From an uncultured Alistipes sp. (GTDB taxonomy: Bacteria; Bacteroidota; Bacteroidia; Bacteroidales; Rikenellaceae): DNA of 64,000 nt. This document shows, piece after piece, positions 32,356 through 41,549 of this stretch; position 1 is the first letter of the stretch; each line of letters begins with the position of its first letter. The stretch covers positions 62,001 through 126,000 of the forward strand of contig CALUNE010000002.1 of NCBI GenBank assembly GCA_944321945.1, given 5' to 3'. The translations under genes and the position numbers were made by a program. The notes below the pieces were generated by a model, which was given only the letters and a program-made list of their open reading frames with translations, had not been told where the DNA came from and searched no databases.

Positions 32356-35199
32356 ATGAAACTGAAAGCTCTACTTATTCTGATGCTTGCCACCGTGAGC
32401 CTGGCGGCCTACGCGCAGGACGGCGGCATCCGCGGCAAGGTGGTTTCGCGCAACGGGCGCGTGGCCCTGAGCAATGTCGAGGTGACGATCGAGTCGCTGG
32501 GCGTGAAGGTCACCACCGACAACGACGGCCGTTTCCAGATGGAGAACCTTCCGGCCGGCAGCTACCGGCTGCAGTTCACGACTGCGGATTTCGAACCGCT
32601 GGAGTTGCTGGTCCGTGTAGGCACGCAGCATGTGCAGGACCTCAAGCAGGTGATTCTGGTTCCGGGCGGTCCGACAACCGACACCTTCTTCGATGACGCG
32701 ATCTTCGCGGAGTACGACACCGATTCGTCGGCTTCGGACACGCAGGCACTTCCGTCGTCGCTCTCGGCCTCGAAGGATCTGTTCAACAACATCGCCTCGT
32801 ACCGCTTCAGCGAGATGCGCTTCAACGTGCGCGGCTACGATTCGCAGTTCTCGGACATCTATCTGAACGGCATCCGCATGAACGACGCCATGACGGGCTA
32901 CGGACCGTGGTCGCTGTGGAGCGGTCTGAACGACGCCACGCGCAACCAGGAGAACCACACGGGTCTCGAGATGTCCGACTTCGGCATCGGCGGCATCGGC
33001 GGTCTGACGAACGTCAATGCCCGCGCCTCGCAGTTCCGCAAGGGCTTCCGCGTGAGCGTTTCGAACGGCAACCAGATGTACCGTTTCCGGGCGATGATCT
33101 CCTACGGTTCGGGTCAGCTGGACAACGGCTGGTCGTATGCCTTCTCCGTGGGAACGCGTCAGGGCGGCAACGGTTACGTCGACGGGGTCTACTACAACTC
33201 CTACGCCTATTTCGCATCGGTCGAGAAGCTCTTCGGCGACAACCATCGCCTGGCCTTCACCTTCCTGGCATCGCCCGCCGAGCGCGGTGCGCAGCAGGCA
33301 TCGACCGACGAGGCCTATGCCCTGTTCGGCAACAACTACTACAACCCCAACGTGGGCTACCAGGCCGGCAAACTGCGCAACTCGCGTGTGCGCAATACGC
33401 ACGAGCCGATCGCCATGCTCAACTACACGTGGGACATCTCGGAGAACACGCGTCTGAATGCGGCCACGTCGCTGCGTTTCGGCAAGAACGGCTACTCGGC
33501 ACTGACGTGGAACGGCGGTTCGGACCCGCGCGGCGACTACTACCGTTACATGCCGAAGTCGGATCTGACGCAGGTGGTGCCCGGCACGACCACGCCGCAG
33601 ACCTATTACTACTACCTGCAGAGTGCCATCCAGGGGGCTCAGGCCTGGGACGGCATGCTTCAGTTCGACGACTTCTTCCACATGAACCAGTACGTCGATA
33701 CGGAGCTCACGGATCTGATGGGTGACAGCCGCCGCTCGAACTACATGATCGAGGAGCGTCACACCGACCAGCTGGACTACAACCTGGCGGTGAACGTGCA
33801 GCACAACATGCGTAACAACATGAAGATCGTCGGCGGCGTGAACCTGCGCGTCAACCGCACGAACTACTACTCGGAGGTCAAGGATCTGCTGGGCGGCGAC
33901 TACTGGTACGACATCGACAAGTTCGCCGAACGTGACATGGCCAGCGAAACGGCCTATCAGAACGATCTGGACTACTACTGGGCCACGGGTCACGCCCGTA
34001 TCGCCCACGTGGGTGACAAGTACGGCTACTACTATCGTGCACACCTGATGGAGACCGACGCCTGGGCCAACTATACGTGGGCCATCGGCGGCTTCTCGCT
34101 GGGTGTTGCCGGTTCGGTGGGCTATTCGGAGATGTACCGCGAGGGTATGTGGCGCAAGGGCCTCTTCCCCGACAACTCGAAGGGCGATTCGAAGAAACTC
34201 GACTACCTGACCTACGAGGGCAAGCTCTCGCTGGGCTACAAGTTCTCGGGCGCCCACTCGCTGGAGGCCAATGCGGTCATCCTGCAGCAGGCTCCGAAGT
34301 TCAATACGGCCTTCGTCTCGCCGCGCACGCGCAACAACGTCACGCCGGGTCTGAAGGCCGAGAAGATCTTCGGCGTCGATCTGACCTACAACCTCAATCT
34401 GCCCTACATCAAGGCCCGCCTGTCGGGATATTACACGACGATCCAGGACCAGGCCAAGGTGATCTCGTTCTACGACGATACGCGCAGTTCGTTCACCAAC
34501 TTCGCCATGAGCGGCATCGACAAGCGCCACTACGGCGTCGAACTGGGTCTCTCGATTCCGGTCTGGAACGGCATCTCGGTGATGGGCGCCCTGAGCTGGG
34601 GTGACTACACCTACACGTCGAACGCCGACTTCGTGCAGACGGTGGACAACGTCGACCGGATCGTGCTGCGAGACAAGGTCAACTGGAAGGGCTATCACGT
34701 CGAGAGTACGCCTCAGACGGCCATCAACGTGGGTCTGGACTACCGCGGCGCCCGCAACTGGTTCGCCGGCGTGAACCTGAACTACTACGACCGTCTCTAC
34801 CTGTCGATGAACCCCTTCTACCGCACCAATACGGCTTCGGAATACTTCACCAATCTGATCATGACGGAGCTTTCGGAGCCCGATCCCGACTACACGACCA
34901 TCGGCGAGGCGTTGGCCTCGATTCAGGAGCTGCGCAAACAGGAGGAGTTCGGCGGCTACTTCACGCTGAGCGCCAACGTGGGCAAGAACTGGTACATCGG
35001 CCGCTACATGCTGGGCATGAGCCTCGAGGTGAAGAACATTCTCAACAATCAGGATATCCGTACGGGCGGATACGAGCAGATGCGTATGAGCAAGGTCCGT
35101 GCGGCCAATACGGGCGACTATGTCTTCGGGCGTTTCCCGTCGAAGTACTTCTACATGCTGGGCACGACCTACTTCCTGAACGTCTACTTACGATTCTAA
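32356..35199 (+). CDS. TonB-dependent outer-membrane receptor
   Basis: A 947-residue receptor with a cleavable signal (..SLAAYAQ), an N-terminal carboxypeptidase-regulatory-like domain (about 24-105; IRGKVVSRNGRVALSNVEVT), a plug domain (about 150-260) and a C-terminal beta-barrel ending YFLNVYLRF with the terminal Phe. Unlike SusC proteins it has no VVVGYG-type segment and no SusD partner; the DUF5689 lipoprotein 21 bp downstream is the likely lid or binding partner. By context it imports oligonucleotides or nucleosides, but this is inference. Confidence 0.88.
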   Translation: MKLKALLILMLATVSLAAYAQDGGIRGKVVSRNGRVALSNVEVTIESLGVKVTTDNDGRFQMENLPAGSYRLQFTTADFEPLELLVRVGTQHVQDLKQVILVPGGPTTDTFFDDAIFAEYDTDSSASDTQALPSSLSASKDLFNNIASYRFSEMRFNVRGYDSQFSDIYLNGIRMNDAMTGYGPWSLWSGLNDATRNQENHTGLEMSDFGIGGIGGLTNVNARASQFRKGFRVSVSNGNQMYRFRAMISYGSGQLDNGWSYAFSVGTRQGGNGYVDGVYYNSYAYFASVEKLFGDNHRLAFTFLASPAERGAQQASTDEAYALFGNNYYNPNVGYQAGKLRNSRVRNTHEPIAMLNYTWDISENTRLNAATSLRFGKNGYSALTWNGGSDPRGDYYRYMPKSDLTQVVPGTTTPQTYYYYLQSAIQGAQAWDGMLQFDDFFHMNQYVDTELTDLMGDSRRSNYMIEERHTDQLDYNLAVNVQHNMRNNMKIVGGVNLRVNRTNYYSEVKDLLGGDYWYDIDKFAERDMASETAYQNDLDYYWATGHARIAHVGDKYGYYYRAHLMETDAWANYTWAIGGFSLGVAGSVGYSEMYREGMWRKGLFPDNSKGDSKKLDYLTYEGKLSLGYKFSGAHSLEANAVILQQAPKFNTAFVSPRTRNNVTPGLKAEKIFGVDLTYNLNLPYIKARLSGYYTTIQDQAKVISFYDDTRSSFTNFAMSGIDKRHYGVELGLSIPVWNGISVMGALSWGDYTYTSNADFVQTVDNVDRIVLRDKVNWKGYHVESTPQTAINVGLDYRGARNWFAGVNLNYYDRLYLSMNPFYRTNTASEYFTNLIMTELSEPDPDYTTIGEALASIQELRKQEEFGGYFTLSANVGKNWYIGRYMLGMSLEVKNILNNQDIRTGGYEQMRMSKVRAANTGDYVFGRFPSKYFYMLGTTYFLNVYLRF

Positions 35200-35220
35200 C
35201 AACCGAGAAGGACACACATT

Positions 35221-36483
35221 ATGAAAAGTCTTAAAATAGCAATTGCGGTTCTTGTCGGCGTGATGGCCGCGGGCTGCTACAACGATTTCGACACGCCGGC
35301 CCCCCGGAAGCTCTACACCGATGCGGACATGACGGCGCAGGGGCTCGAGCAGGTGTCGATCAAGGAGGTCAAGGGCTGGTTCGAGACGGCTTTCAGAAGC
35401 ATCTCGGGCACCGGAACCAACGATAACTGGGAGACGACCAATACGCTGAAATTCGGCGAACTGCGTCCCGAAGAGGAGGAGTTCGAAGGCATGAAAGGCT
35501 GGCCCGATGCAGCGAACAAGTACATCAAGGGCAAGGTCATCAGCAGCGACCGCCAGGGCAATATCTACAAGTCGCTGTTCATCGACGACGGTACGGCCGG
35601 CATCGAGCTCAAGCTCTACAACGGTCTCTATCTGGACTATTATCTCAACCTGGCCACGATGGAGAGCCAGTGGGTGTACGTGCGTCTGGACGGGCTCTTT
35701 TTGGGCAACTACCGGATGATGCTCTCGATCGGCGACGCGCCGTCGGATTCGAACAACGCCTCGGGCCGTCACAAGTACTACGCGAATTCGAACCTCGACA
35801 ATCCGAACATTGCCAAGAAGTATGTCTTCCCGGGCGAACGGGTTCAGCTCGACGATACGAACATCATCGAGATCAATTCGACGAACTACACGACGCTGGG
35901 TAAGGATCAGTTGGGACGACTGGTGCGTTTCAGCGGGGTGAAGGTCCGCTATGCGGGTGTTCCGAATCAGAATTATGTGGTCAACGAGGCGCTGAAGAAC
36001 GGCACCTATACGAGTTCGTTCCCGACGTGGATCGTCACCGATTCGGGTACGCCGCAGAATGCCCCCTGGTATTACATGGCCTACAACATCGACAATATCC
36101 GCCTCTATGGATCGCTGCTGATTTCGTACAACGATGCGGCGGTCTATACGTCGGATCCGGGTGTCTATTCGGTGCGTACGAGCGGCTACTCGCAGTTTGC
36201 GATGAATCCCGTGCCGAAGGACGGTGCGGTCGGTAACGTGCTGGGTATCTATGCGATCTATTCGAAGCAGAGCACCTTTACCGGCGGCGAACGGGACTAT
36301 GCCCAGTATCAGATCTCGATCAGCCGGATCGAGGATCTCGACTTCAAGGCGGAGGATCTGCTGACGGAGGCCGAGGCCAACGAACTGGCAAGCTGGGCCT
36401 ATAAGCACGGTTATTCGACCTATGATCCGTTCGATCCTCCCGTGAAGTACGATCCGATGGGAGGCATGGAGGGCGGTGAATAG
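35221..36483 (+). CDS. DUF5689 surface lipoprotein
   Basis: A 420-residue lipoprotein with lipobox MAAGC (Cys20) and YNDFDTP after it. The DUF5689 OB-like domain covers about 95-260 (ISSDRQGNIYKSLFIDDGTA). DUF5689 proteins are usually found beside TonB receptors and nucleases in Bacteroidota; the OB-like core suits nucleic-acid or oligonucleotide binding. It is the last gene of the operon, followed within 25 bp by a strong terminator. Confidence 0.82.
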   Translation: MKSLKIAIAVLVGVMAAGCYNDFDTPAPRKLYTDADMTAQGLEQVSIKEVKGWFETAFRSISGTGTNDNWETTNTLKFGELRPEEEEFEGMKGWPDAANKYIKGKVISSDRQGNIYKSLFIDDGTAGIELKLYNGLYLDYYLNLATMESQWVYVRLDGLFLGNYRMMLSIGDAPSDSNNASGRHKYYANSNLDNPNIAKKYVFPGERVQLDDTNIIEINSTNYTTLGKDQLGRLVRFSGVKVRYAGVPNQNYVVNEALKNGTYTSSFPTWIVTDSGTPQNAPWYYMAYNIDNIRLYGSLLISYNDAAVYTSDPGVYSVRTSGYSQFAMNPVPKDGAVGNVLGIYAIYSKQSTFTGGERDYAQYQISISRIEDLDFKAEDLLTEAEANELASWAYKHGYSTYDPFDPPVKYDPMGGMEGGE

Positions 36484-36505
36484 CCGATCCTTCTCTTTCG
36501 ACGAC

Positions 36506-36542
36506 AAGAGCGGCCCGGAAGATTCCGGGCCGCTCTTTTTTT
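36506..36542 (+). terminator. Intrinsic terminator of the nuclease/TonB operon
   Basis: A perfect 15-bp stem (36506-36520 with 36523-36537) runs into T7. Confidence 0.95.
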
Positions 36543-36821
36543 GCGTGGTGAAGGGGTAGAGGACCGTTGTTGTGAATGGGTAGAGGAGAGTTTCTGGAAA
36601 GGCGGACACGGAGCCTTGCCGGCTTTTCCGGATGCATCCCGAGGATCGGATCGCCCCCGATTTTCCGGTTCGCTTTCCCGACATTCTCGGGGGATGTCCC
36701 CTTTCCGGCTCCCTGTTTCCGCATTTCTCGGCCCCCTCCCTCCGGAAGGATATGGAAAAACGGGCGGGCTTTGTCCGAACCGGGCGGTTGCATCTTCTGC
36801 GTGTCGGGCAAAACGGCCCCG
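36543..36821. other. Non-coding convergent spacer
   Basis: About 280 bp between two facing terminators. It is G+C-rich with many short open frames on both strands, but none has a signal peptide, domain or conserved look. I see no RNA gene or clear tandem repeat in it. Confidence 0.6.
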
Positions 36822-36858
36822 AAAAAGAAGGGTCGGGACTTGAGTGGTCCCGACCCTT
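36822..36858 (-). terminator. Intrinsic terminator of the M16 peptidase gene
   Basis: A 12-bp stem (36828-36839 with 36847-36858) is followed on the minus strand by C then U5 (A run 36822-36826). It lies 31 bp after the peptidase stop. Confidence 0.88.
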
Positions 36859-36889
36859 GCCGTTGCAAAGATCCTGGATGCAGGGGGCT

Positions 36890-39727
36890 CTATTCGGCCT
36901 TCTGGTCCTCGTCCGTCTTCTCGGGACGCATGACGACCTTCACGATATTGCCGTCCGAGAGAATCTTTTTGGCAATGGCCTGCACGTCGTCGGCGGTCAA
37001 AGCCCGCAGAGCCGGCTCATAATCCTTGACGAAATCGAGCCCCGAACCGTATTTGGCCTGAATATACCCGAGCCATCCGGCGTTGAGCTGCATGCTGTTC
37101 TGACGGTTCTTGAGCAGGTATTCGCGGGTCTTCTCGATATCCTCGCTCTTGGGGCCGTTTTCGGCGATCTGACGGATCTCCTGCATGATGATTTCGCAGA
37201 GTTCGTCGGCCATCTGCTCGTTGGTGTCGAACGAAATGGTCATGTCGTAGGTCTGCTTGGGGATGTAATCCGTCGAGGCGGTGACGCTGACACCGTACGT
37301 ACCGCCCTTCTCCTCGCGGATCGACTCCAGGTAGCGCGAATTCAGAGCCTGGGTGAGGAACGTCAGGGCGATCTTCTCCTTGAAGCGATAGGGCATCTTG
37401 CCCGAGAAGTAGTAGAGTACCGAAACCTTGGGCTGCTGCATTTCGACGCGGAAATCTTCGGTGACTTCGCCCTGCGCGGTCTGGATCTTCTCGTCGATCC
37501 AGTTCGTAGGCTTCTTGGTCGTGGGGAGCGAACCGATGTATTTCTCGACGAGGGGCTTGAGCGTTTCGAGATCGACGTTTCCGACAAAGGTGAAGACAAA
37601 GCTGTTGGCGCCCGAGAAGAGTTTGGCGTAGATTTCGGGCAGGCGGTCGAAGTCGAAGCGGTCGATGATCTCGGTAGAGATCGACTGCCGGCGGGGATTG
37701 TCGCCGTAGATGACATCCATGACGCGCTCCTGCATCTTGAAGTCGGGATCCGACTGAACGTTGGCGAGTTGCGAACGAAGCATCGTGATCAGCTTGTCAT
37801 AGTCGTTGCGGTCGAAACGCGGCTGGGTGAAGTTGAGGTAGAGCAGCTGGAGCATGGTTTCGAGATCCTTGGGCGAAGCGGCGCCGCTCATCGAGCTGGA
37901 GTAGTTGCCAGCCGAGGTTTTGACGCCGGCGGCCTTTCCGGAGAGCTGTTTGCGGAGCTCCGTGGCGGAGAACTTGCCCACGCCCGATACGGAGTTGATT
38001 GACGACATCATGCTGCCCATGTAGTAGTCCTCGTCGGAGAGCAGCGAGAGTCCGCCCTTGGACACGGCGGTCATCAGCACCTCGTCAGCCTTGAAGGTCG
38101 TGGGTTTGACGACCACCTTCACACCGTTGGCCAGGGTCCATTCCGTGGTTCCGAACTCTTCGTCGAACTTGGTTTTCTTCACGGGCGATCCCATGAGCTG
38201 CGTGCCCTCGGGGATGAGCGGCTCCTTGACGACGTTGTCCTCGTAGGGTTCGAGTTCGGCGGCCTTGACCTTGTCGCGGATGGCGAGCAGTTCTTCGGCG
38301 GTGAGGTTGTCGAGGCCCTCCTTTTCGGGGGCGGTGACCATGATCACCTGATTCTTGTCGGAGATGGTCTGTTTGGCGTATGCGTTGACCATGTCGACGT
38401 TGATCGTGCTGATGAGCATGCTGTCCAGCTGCCATTCGGTCTGGGCGTCGGGCATCGGGGTATTTTTCTGGAAGTTGTTCAGGTAGGTCTGGACGAACGA
38501 ACCGTTGTAGCGGTCGTTGCGGTTGGCGTATCCGCGTTCGGCCTGACGCATGAGGTTCTCCTGGGCGCGGTCGAATTCGCTCTGGGTGAATCCGTAGCGG
38601 CGCAGACGCTCCATTTCGGAGTAGATGCTTTCGAAGCCGCGGTCGAGTTTTCCGTCCTGGGTGATGGCGATGAAGGCCGTGGCATTGAGCGTGGGGATGA
38701 TGCCCACGACGTCTCCCGTACCCATTCCGGCGGTGAGGAACGGAGCGTCGGGCCGCATGGAGATCTCCTCCAGACGGGCGTTTTCCATCGTGGTGATGAA
38801 GGCTTCGATCAGACCGGTGGCCTCACCGCTGATCGTATTGGCCAGTTCGCGGGGGAAAGCCGGGCGTTTGATGAAGATCTGGACCTTGCTGCCCTGCATT
38901 TCGGGGTCGGTGTAGATGCTGATGATGGGTTCCTCGTTGTCGGGGACGACGATCGTCTCTTTCTGATCGGCATCGGCGGCCGGAGCCGGGATGTCGCTCA
39001 TGAGTTTCTTGACCTTGGCCTCGACGGCTGCGGCATCCAGATCGCCGACAATCACCACGGCCTGATAGTCCGGGCGGTACCACTGGTGGTAGAAGTCGAC
39101 GAGCTCCTGATGCTTGAAGGTTTTCAGACCGTCGAGATATCCGATCAGGTTGCGGTGTTCGTATTTGGTGTCGCGGCCGAGGGCCTGGATGAGTTTCATC
39201 GAGGCGCGCCACGAGGCGCCGTCGCGTGTACGCAGCTCCTCCATGATGACGCCGCGTTCGGAGTCGATCTCCTGAGGCTGGAGGGCGATGAAGTGCGACC
39301 AGTCGTGGAGAATCAGCAGGGCCGAGTCGATGATTCCCTCCCGCGAGGTGGGAACGTCCTTGATGTTGTAGATGGTTTGATCCCAGCTGGTTGCGGCGTT
39401 GAGGTTGGCGCCGAACTTCACGCCGACGGTTTCGAGATACTCGGTGAGTTGTTTGCCGGGGAGGTTTTTCGTCCCGTTGAAGGCCATGTGTTCGAGGAAG
39501 TGGGCGAGGCCCTGCTGGGTGTCGTTTTCCTGGATGGCGCCGACGTTGTGGATGATGTAGAAGTCGGCCTGACCCTTGGGTTTTTCGTTGTGGCGGATGT
39601 AGTAGGTCATGCCGTTTTCGAGTTTTCCCGTGCGCAGTTCGGGATCGGCAGGAATCGGCTGATTCATCTGCGCAGTGGCGCTGCATACGGCGAAGGCCGC
39701 CAACGCCATCAAGATCAATCTCTTCAT
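36890..39727 (-). CDS. M16-family zinc metallopeptidase
   Basis: A 945-residue exported peptidase (signal MKRLILMALAAFAVCSATAQ) with both halves of the M16 clamshell in one chain. The inverted zinc motif is HFLEH (His76, Glu79, His80), with the third ligand in the EIDSERGVIMEE segment. The second half lacks the motif, as in normal M16 enzymes. It probably degrades peptides in the periplasm. It lies 35 bp after a small HTH gene and ends near its own terminator. Confidence 0.94.
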   Translation of the reverse strand: MKRLILMALAAFAVCSATAQMNQPIPADPELRTGKLENGMTYYIRHNEKPKGQADFYIIHNVGAIQENDTQQGLAHFLEHMAFNGTKNLPGKQLTEYLETVGVKFGANLNAATSWDQTIYNIKDVPTSREGIIDSALLILHDWSHFIALQPQEIDSERGVIMEELRTRDGASWRASMKLIQALGRDTKYEHRNLIGYLDGLKTFKHQELVDFYHQWYRPDYQAVVIVGDLDAAAVEAKVKKLMSDIPAPAADADQKETIVVPDNEEPIISIYTDPEMQGSKVQIFIKRPAFPRELANTISGEATGLIEAFITTMENARLEEISMRPDAPFLTAGMGTGDVVGIIPTLNATAFIAITQDGKLDRGFESIYSEMERLRRYGFTQSEFDRAQENLMRQAERGYANRNDRYNGSFVQTYLNNFQKNTPMPDAQTEWQLDSMLISTINVDMVNAYAKQTISDKNQVIMVTAPEKEGLDNLTAEELLAIRDKVKAAELEPYEDNVVKEPLIPEGTQLMGSPVKKTKFDEEFGTTEWTLANGVKVVVKPTTFKADEVLMTAVSKGGLSLLSDEDYYMGSMMSSINSVSGVGKFSATELRKQLSGKAAGVKTSAGNYSSSMSGAASPKDLETMLQLLYLNFTQPRFDRNDYDKLITMLRSQLANVQSDPDFKMQERVMDVIYGDNPRRQSISTEIIDRFDFDRLPEIYAKLFSGANSFVFTFVGNVDLETLKPLVEKYIGSLPTTKKPTNWIDEKIQTAQGEVTEDFRVEMQQPKVSVLYYFSGKMPYRFKEKIALTFLTQALNSRYLESIREEKGGTYGVSVTASTDYIPKQTYDMTISFDTNEQMADELCEIIMQEIRQIAENGPKSEDIEKTREYLLKNRQNSMQLNAGWLGYIQAKYGSGLDFVKDYEPALRALTADDVQAIAKKILSDGNIVKVVMRPEKTDEDQKAE

Positions 39728-39762
39728 GTGAAAAGGATGGTTAAAAGTTTGTATTTGTAGAA

Positions 39763-39984
39763 TTATCGGTTGTCGGTATCGTCGGGGCGGTATTCGATGA
39801 TGTCGCCGGGTTGGCAGTCGAGTTCGCGGCAGATGGCCTCGAGGGTTGAGAATCGGATGGCGCGGGCCTTACCGTTCTTGAGGATCGAGAGGTTTGCGGG
39901 GGTGATGTCGACGCGTTCGGCGAGATCTCCGAGCGAGATCTTGCGTTTGGCCATCATGACGTCTATGTTGATGATAATGGGCAT
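39763..39984 (-). CDS. Small Cro/CI-type HTH regulator
   Basis: A 73-residue XRE-family DNA-binding protein of the YozG kind. The helix-turn-helix is LGDLAERVDITPANLSILK (about 19-37), followed by FSTLEAICRELDCQPGDIIE. It starts 14 bp after the DUF2975 gene, with which such regulators are nearly always paired. Confidence 0.92.
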   Translation of the reverse strand: MPIIINIDVMMAKRKISLGDLAERVDITPANLSILKNGKARAIRFSTLEAICRELDCQPGDIIEYRPDDTDNR

Positions 39985-39998
39985 GTTTCGGATGATTG

Positions 39999-40709
39999 TC
40001 AGATGGTCAGTTTCTGTTCTTCGCTGAGGTTCTGGCCGACGGCGAAGACCTCGGCGGCGAAGAGGATGAGGATTCCCATGATGATGAGCGTGTACGAGAT
40101 GTGGAAGCTCGTATCGACCGTGTAACCCGTACCGGCGAGGAGTTCGGCGGCGCGCGTGTTCATGATCCAGTCGAGCAGGTCTTCGAGCAGTTCGGCGGCG
40201 ATGGTCAGGAATCCGATCATACGCAGATGGCGGACGTTTCGGCGGTCGAGGGGCCGTTCTTCGCGGATCGAGCGGCGCAGCGAGTGGATGATGACGAACA
40301 TCAGCACGATGACGGCGAGCATGAGCAGCGGGGTGAGCATCACCAGCAGATAGATCCAGCCGCTGCCGCCGATCGAACGCAGGGCCAGTGCGAGGGGCGA
40401 CAGTCCGGGAGCCTCCTCTTCGACGAGCAGCTCGAGGTTGCGCACCCGGGCCTTGATCGAGGCCGAGGGGCTTTCGATCGGCATGCTGCCGTCGGGTTGG
40501 GCCACGATGCGGATGTCGTTGAGCAGGTAGATCATGTGCGGGATTCCGGAATTCCACTTTTCGGCGATGTCGTTACCCATCTCGACTCCTTCGGCGGCGC
40601 CCCGCGTAAAGCTGGGGATGATTCCGTGGGCGAAGCTGGCCACCAGCACGATGAAGAACGTGACGTAGATGACCAGAAGTCGTTTGAGGAGTGATTTTTT
40701 GTTCTGCAT
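39999..40709 (-). CDS. DUF2975 membrane protein
   Basis: A 236-residue membrane protein with four helices (about 14-34, 113-137, 159-175, 198-220). The C-terminal half fits DUF2975. The start at 40709 (MQNKKSLLKR) is preferred to one ten codons upstream because a TATCTTTG promoter element sits just beyond it. It is co-transcribed with the HTH gene; the pair may sense a membrane signal, but the role is unknown. Confidence 0.85.
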   Translation of the reverse strand: MQNKKSLLKRLLVIYVTFFIVLVASFAHGIIPSFTRGAAEGVEMGNDIAEKWNSGIPHMIYLLNDIRIVAQPDGSMPIESPSASIKARVRNLELLVEEEAPGLSPLALALRSIGGSGWIYLLVMLTPLLMLAVIVLMFVIIHSLRRSIREERPLDRRNVRHLRMIGFLTIAAELLEDLLDWIMNTRAAELLAGTGYTVDTSFHISYTLIIMGILILFAAEVFAVGQNLSEEQKLTI

Positions 40710-40736
40710 GTTTCGGACCATTGGCTGTTGCAGAGG

Positions 40737-40744
40737 CAAAGATA
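40737..40744 (-). promoter_or_regulatory. -7 element of the DUF2975-HTH operon
   Basis: A perfect TATCTTTG on the minus strand, 27 bp before the ATG at 40709. Upstream sequence is A+T-rich with an inverted repeat (TTATCG, CGATAA near 40771-40787) that could be an operator. Confidence 0.6.
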
Positions 40745-40805
40745 ACGAAAATTTCGAAAAACAACTAATATTTATCGTTTTTCGATAATTTTTTAAGGAT
40801 TAGCG

Positions 40806-40835
40806 AAAAAAGACGGATGCGGGATGCATCCGTCT
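40806..40835 (-). terminator. Intrinsic terminator of the membrane-protein gene
   Basis: A 10-bp stem (40811-40820 with 40826-40835) with a U run on the minus strand (A tract 40806-40811). It lies 25 bp after the stop. Confidence 0.88.
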
Positions 40836-40859
40836 GATTGATGAGGGGCTTCGGCGGAG

Positions 40860-41471
40860 TTATTCGACGTTGTCCTTGAGTTGCTTCCAGAAAGAGGCGT
40901 TTACGGCCATGCCGATCGAGATGGCGAGGACGTAGAGGACGAACATCACGATGAAGGTGATGAATCCGACATTGATGGCGCCGCAGATGGCCTGGAAGAT
41001 TCCCATGACGATTCCGACGACGATCCCGAAGACGAGCGAGACGAAGAACATGGTCCATTTGCTGCCATAGGTGGCGTCGTTCGAGGCCTTGATGGCCTGA
41101 ATGGGATTCTTGCCTTTTTCGATGAGGAAGTAGTAGGCCAATGACCAGGCGAGGGAGAGGACGACGGCCGGGGCGATCAGGAAGAAGAATCCGAGGAGAA
41201 TCGGGAGGACCATCAGCCCCATGGTGATGAAGAATTCACCCATGTAGCGACGGTATTTGCCGTCGAAGATGCTCATCGGATTTACGATTTCTCCTTTGGC
41301 CAACTGTGTGGGAATCAGGGTAATCGCAATGGTGGTGCCGATGTTGAGGTAGGGGATCCAGAGGGTGACGAGCCAGAGGGCCACAGCGGCGATGACCGAG
41401 GGCGCGTTTTTCAGTCCGATGGAGATCGCATCCTTGAGCGTAGTCGAGAAATCGAGCTTTTTCGGTTCCAT
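40860..41471 (-). CDS. Unrecognised multi-pass membrane protein
   Basis: A 203-residue protein with five to six helices (about 26-46, 48-62, 80-102, 104-122, 140-162, 166-190). Between them is a short cytoplasmic-looking loop, YFLIEKGKNPIQAIKASNDA, typical of proteins in which a conserved Asn/Ala helix cap follows the loop. No family is named with confidence. It has its own terminator and is divergent from the thioesterase gene. Confidence 0.75.
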   Translation of the reverse strand: MEPKKLDFSTTLKDAISIGLKNAPSVIAAVALWLVTLWIPYLNIGTTIAITLIPTQLAKGEIVNPMSIFDGKYRRYMGEFFITMGLMVLPILLGFFFLIAPAVVLSLAWSLAYYFLIEKGKNPIQAIKASNDATYGSKWTMFFVSLVFGIVVGIVMGIFQAICGAINVGFITFIVMFVLYVLAISIGMAVNASFWKQLKDNVE

Positions 41472-41503
41472 GATGAGGTGGTTTTAGGGGGTTGGTTGAG
41501 TAA

Positions 41504-41530
41504 CAAATATATGAAAAAACTCTATCTTTG
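41504..41530. promoter_or_regulatory. Overlapping divergent -7 elements
   Basis: TATATTTG on the minus strand (41504-41511) for the membrane-protein gene and TATCTTTG on the plus strand (41523-41530) for the thioesterase gene are only 11 bp apart. Each would put its -33 region in the other's transcribed part, so they likely exclude each other. Confidence 0.5.
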
Positions 41531-41549
41531 TTACGACAAAAGGGAAAAT

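Noticed and set aside
32371-34698. A 775-residue frame antisense to the TonB receptor
   Set aside because: Val/Arg/His-rich shadow of the receptor gene with no recognisable domain.
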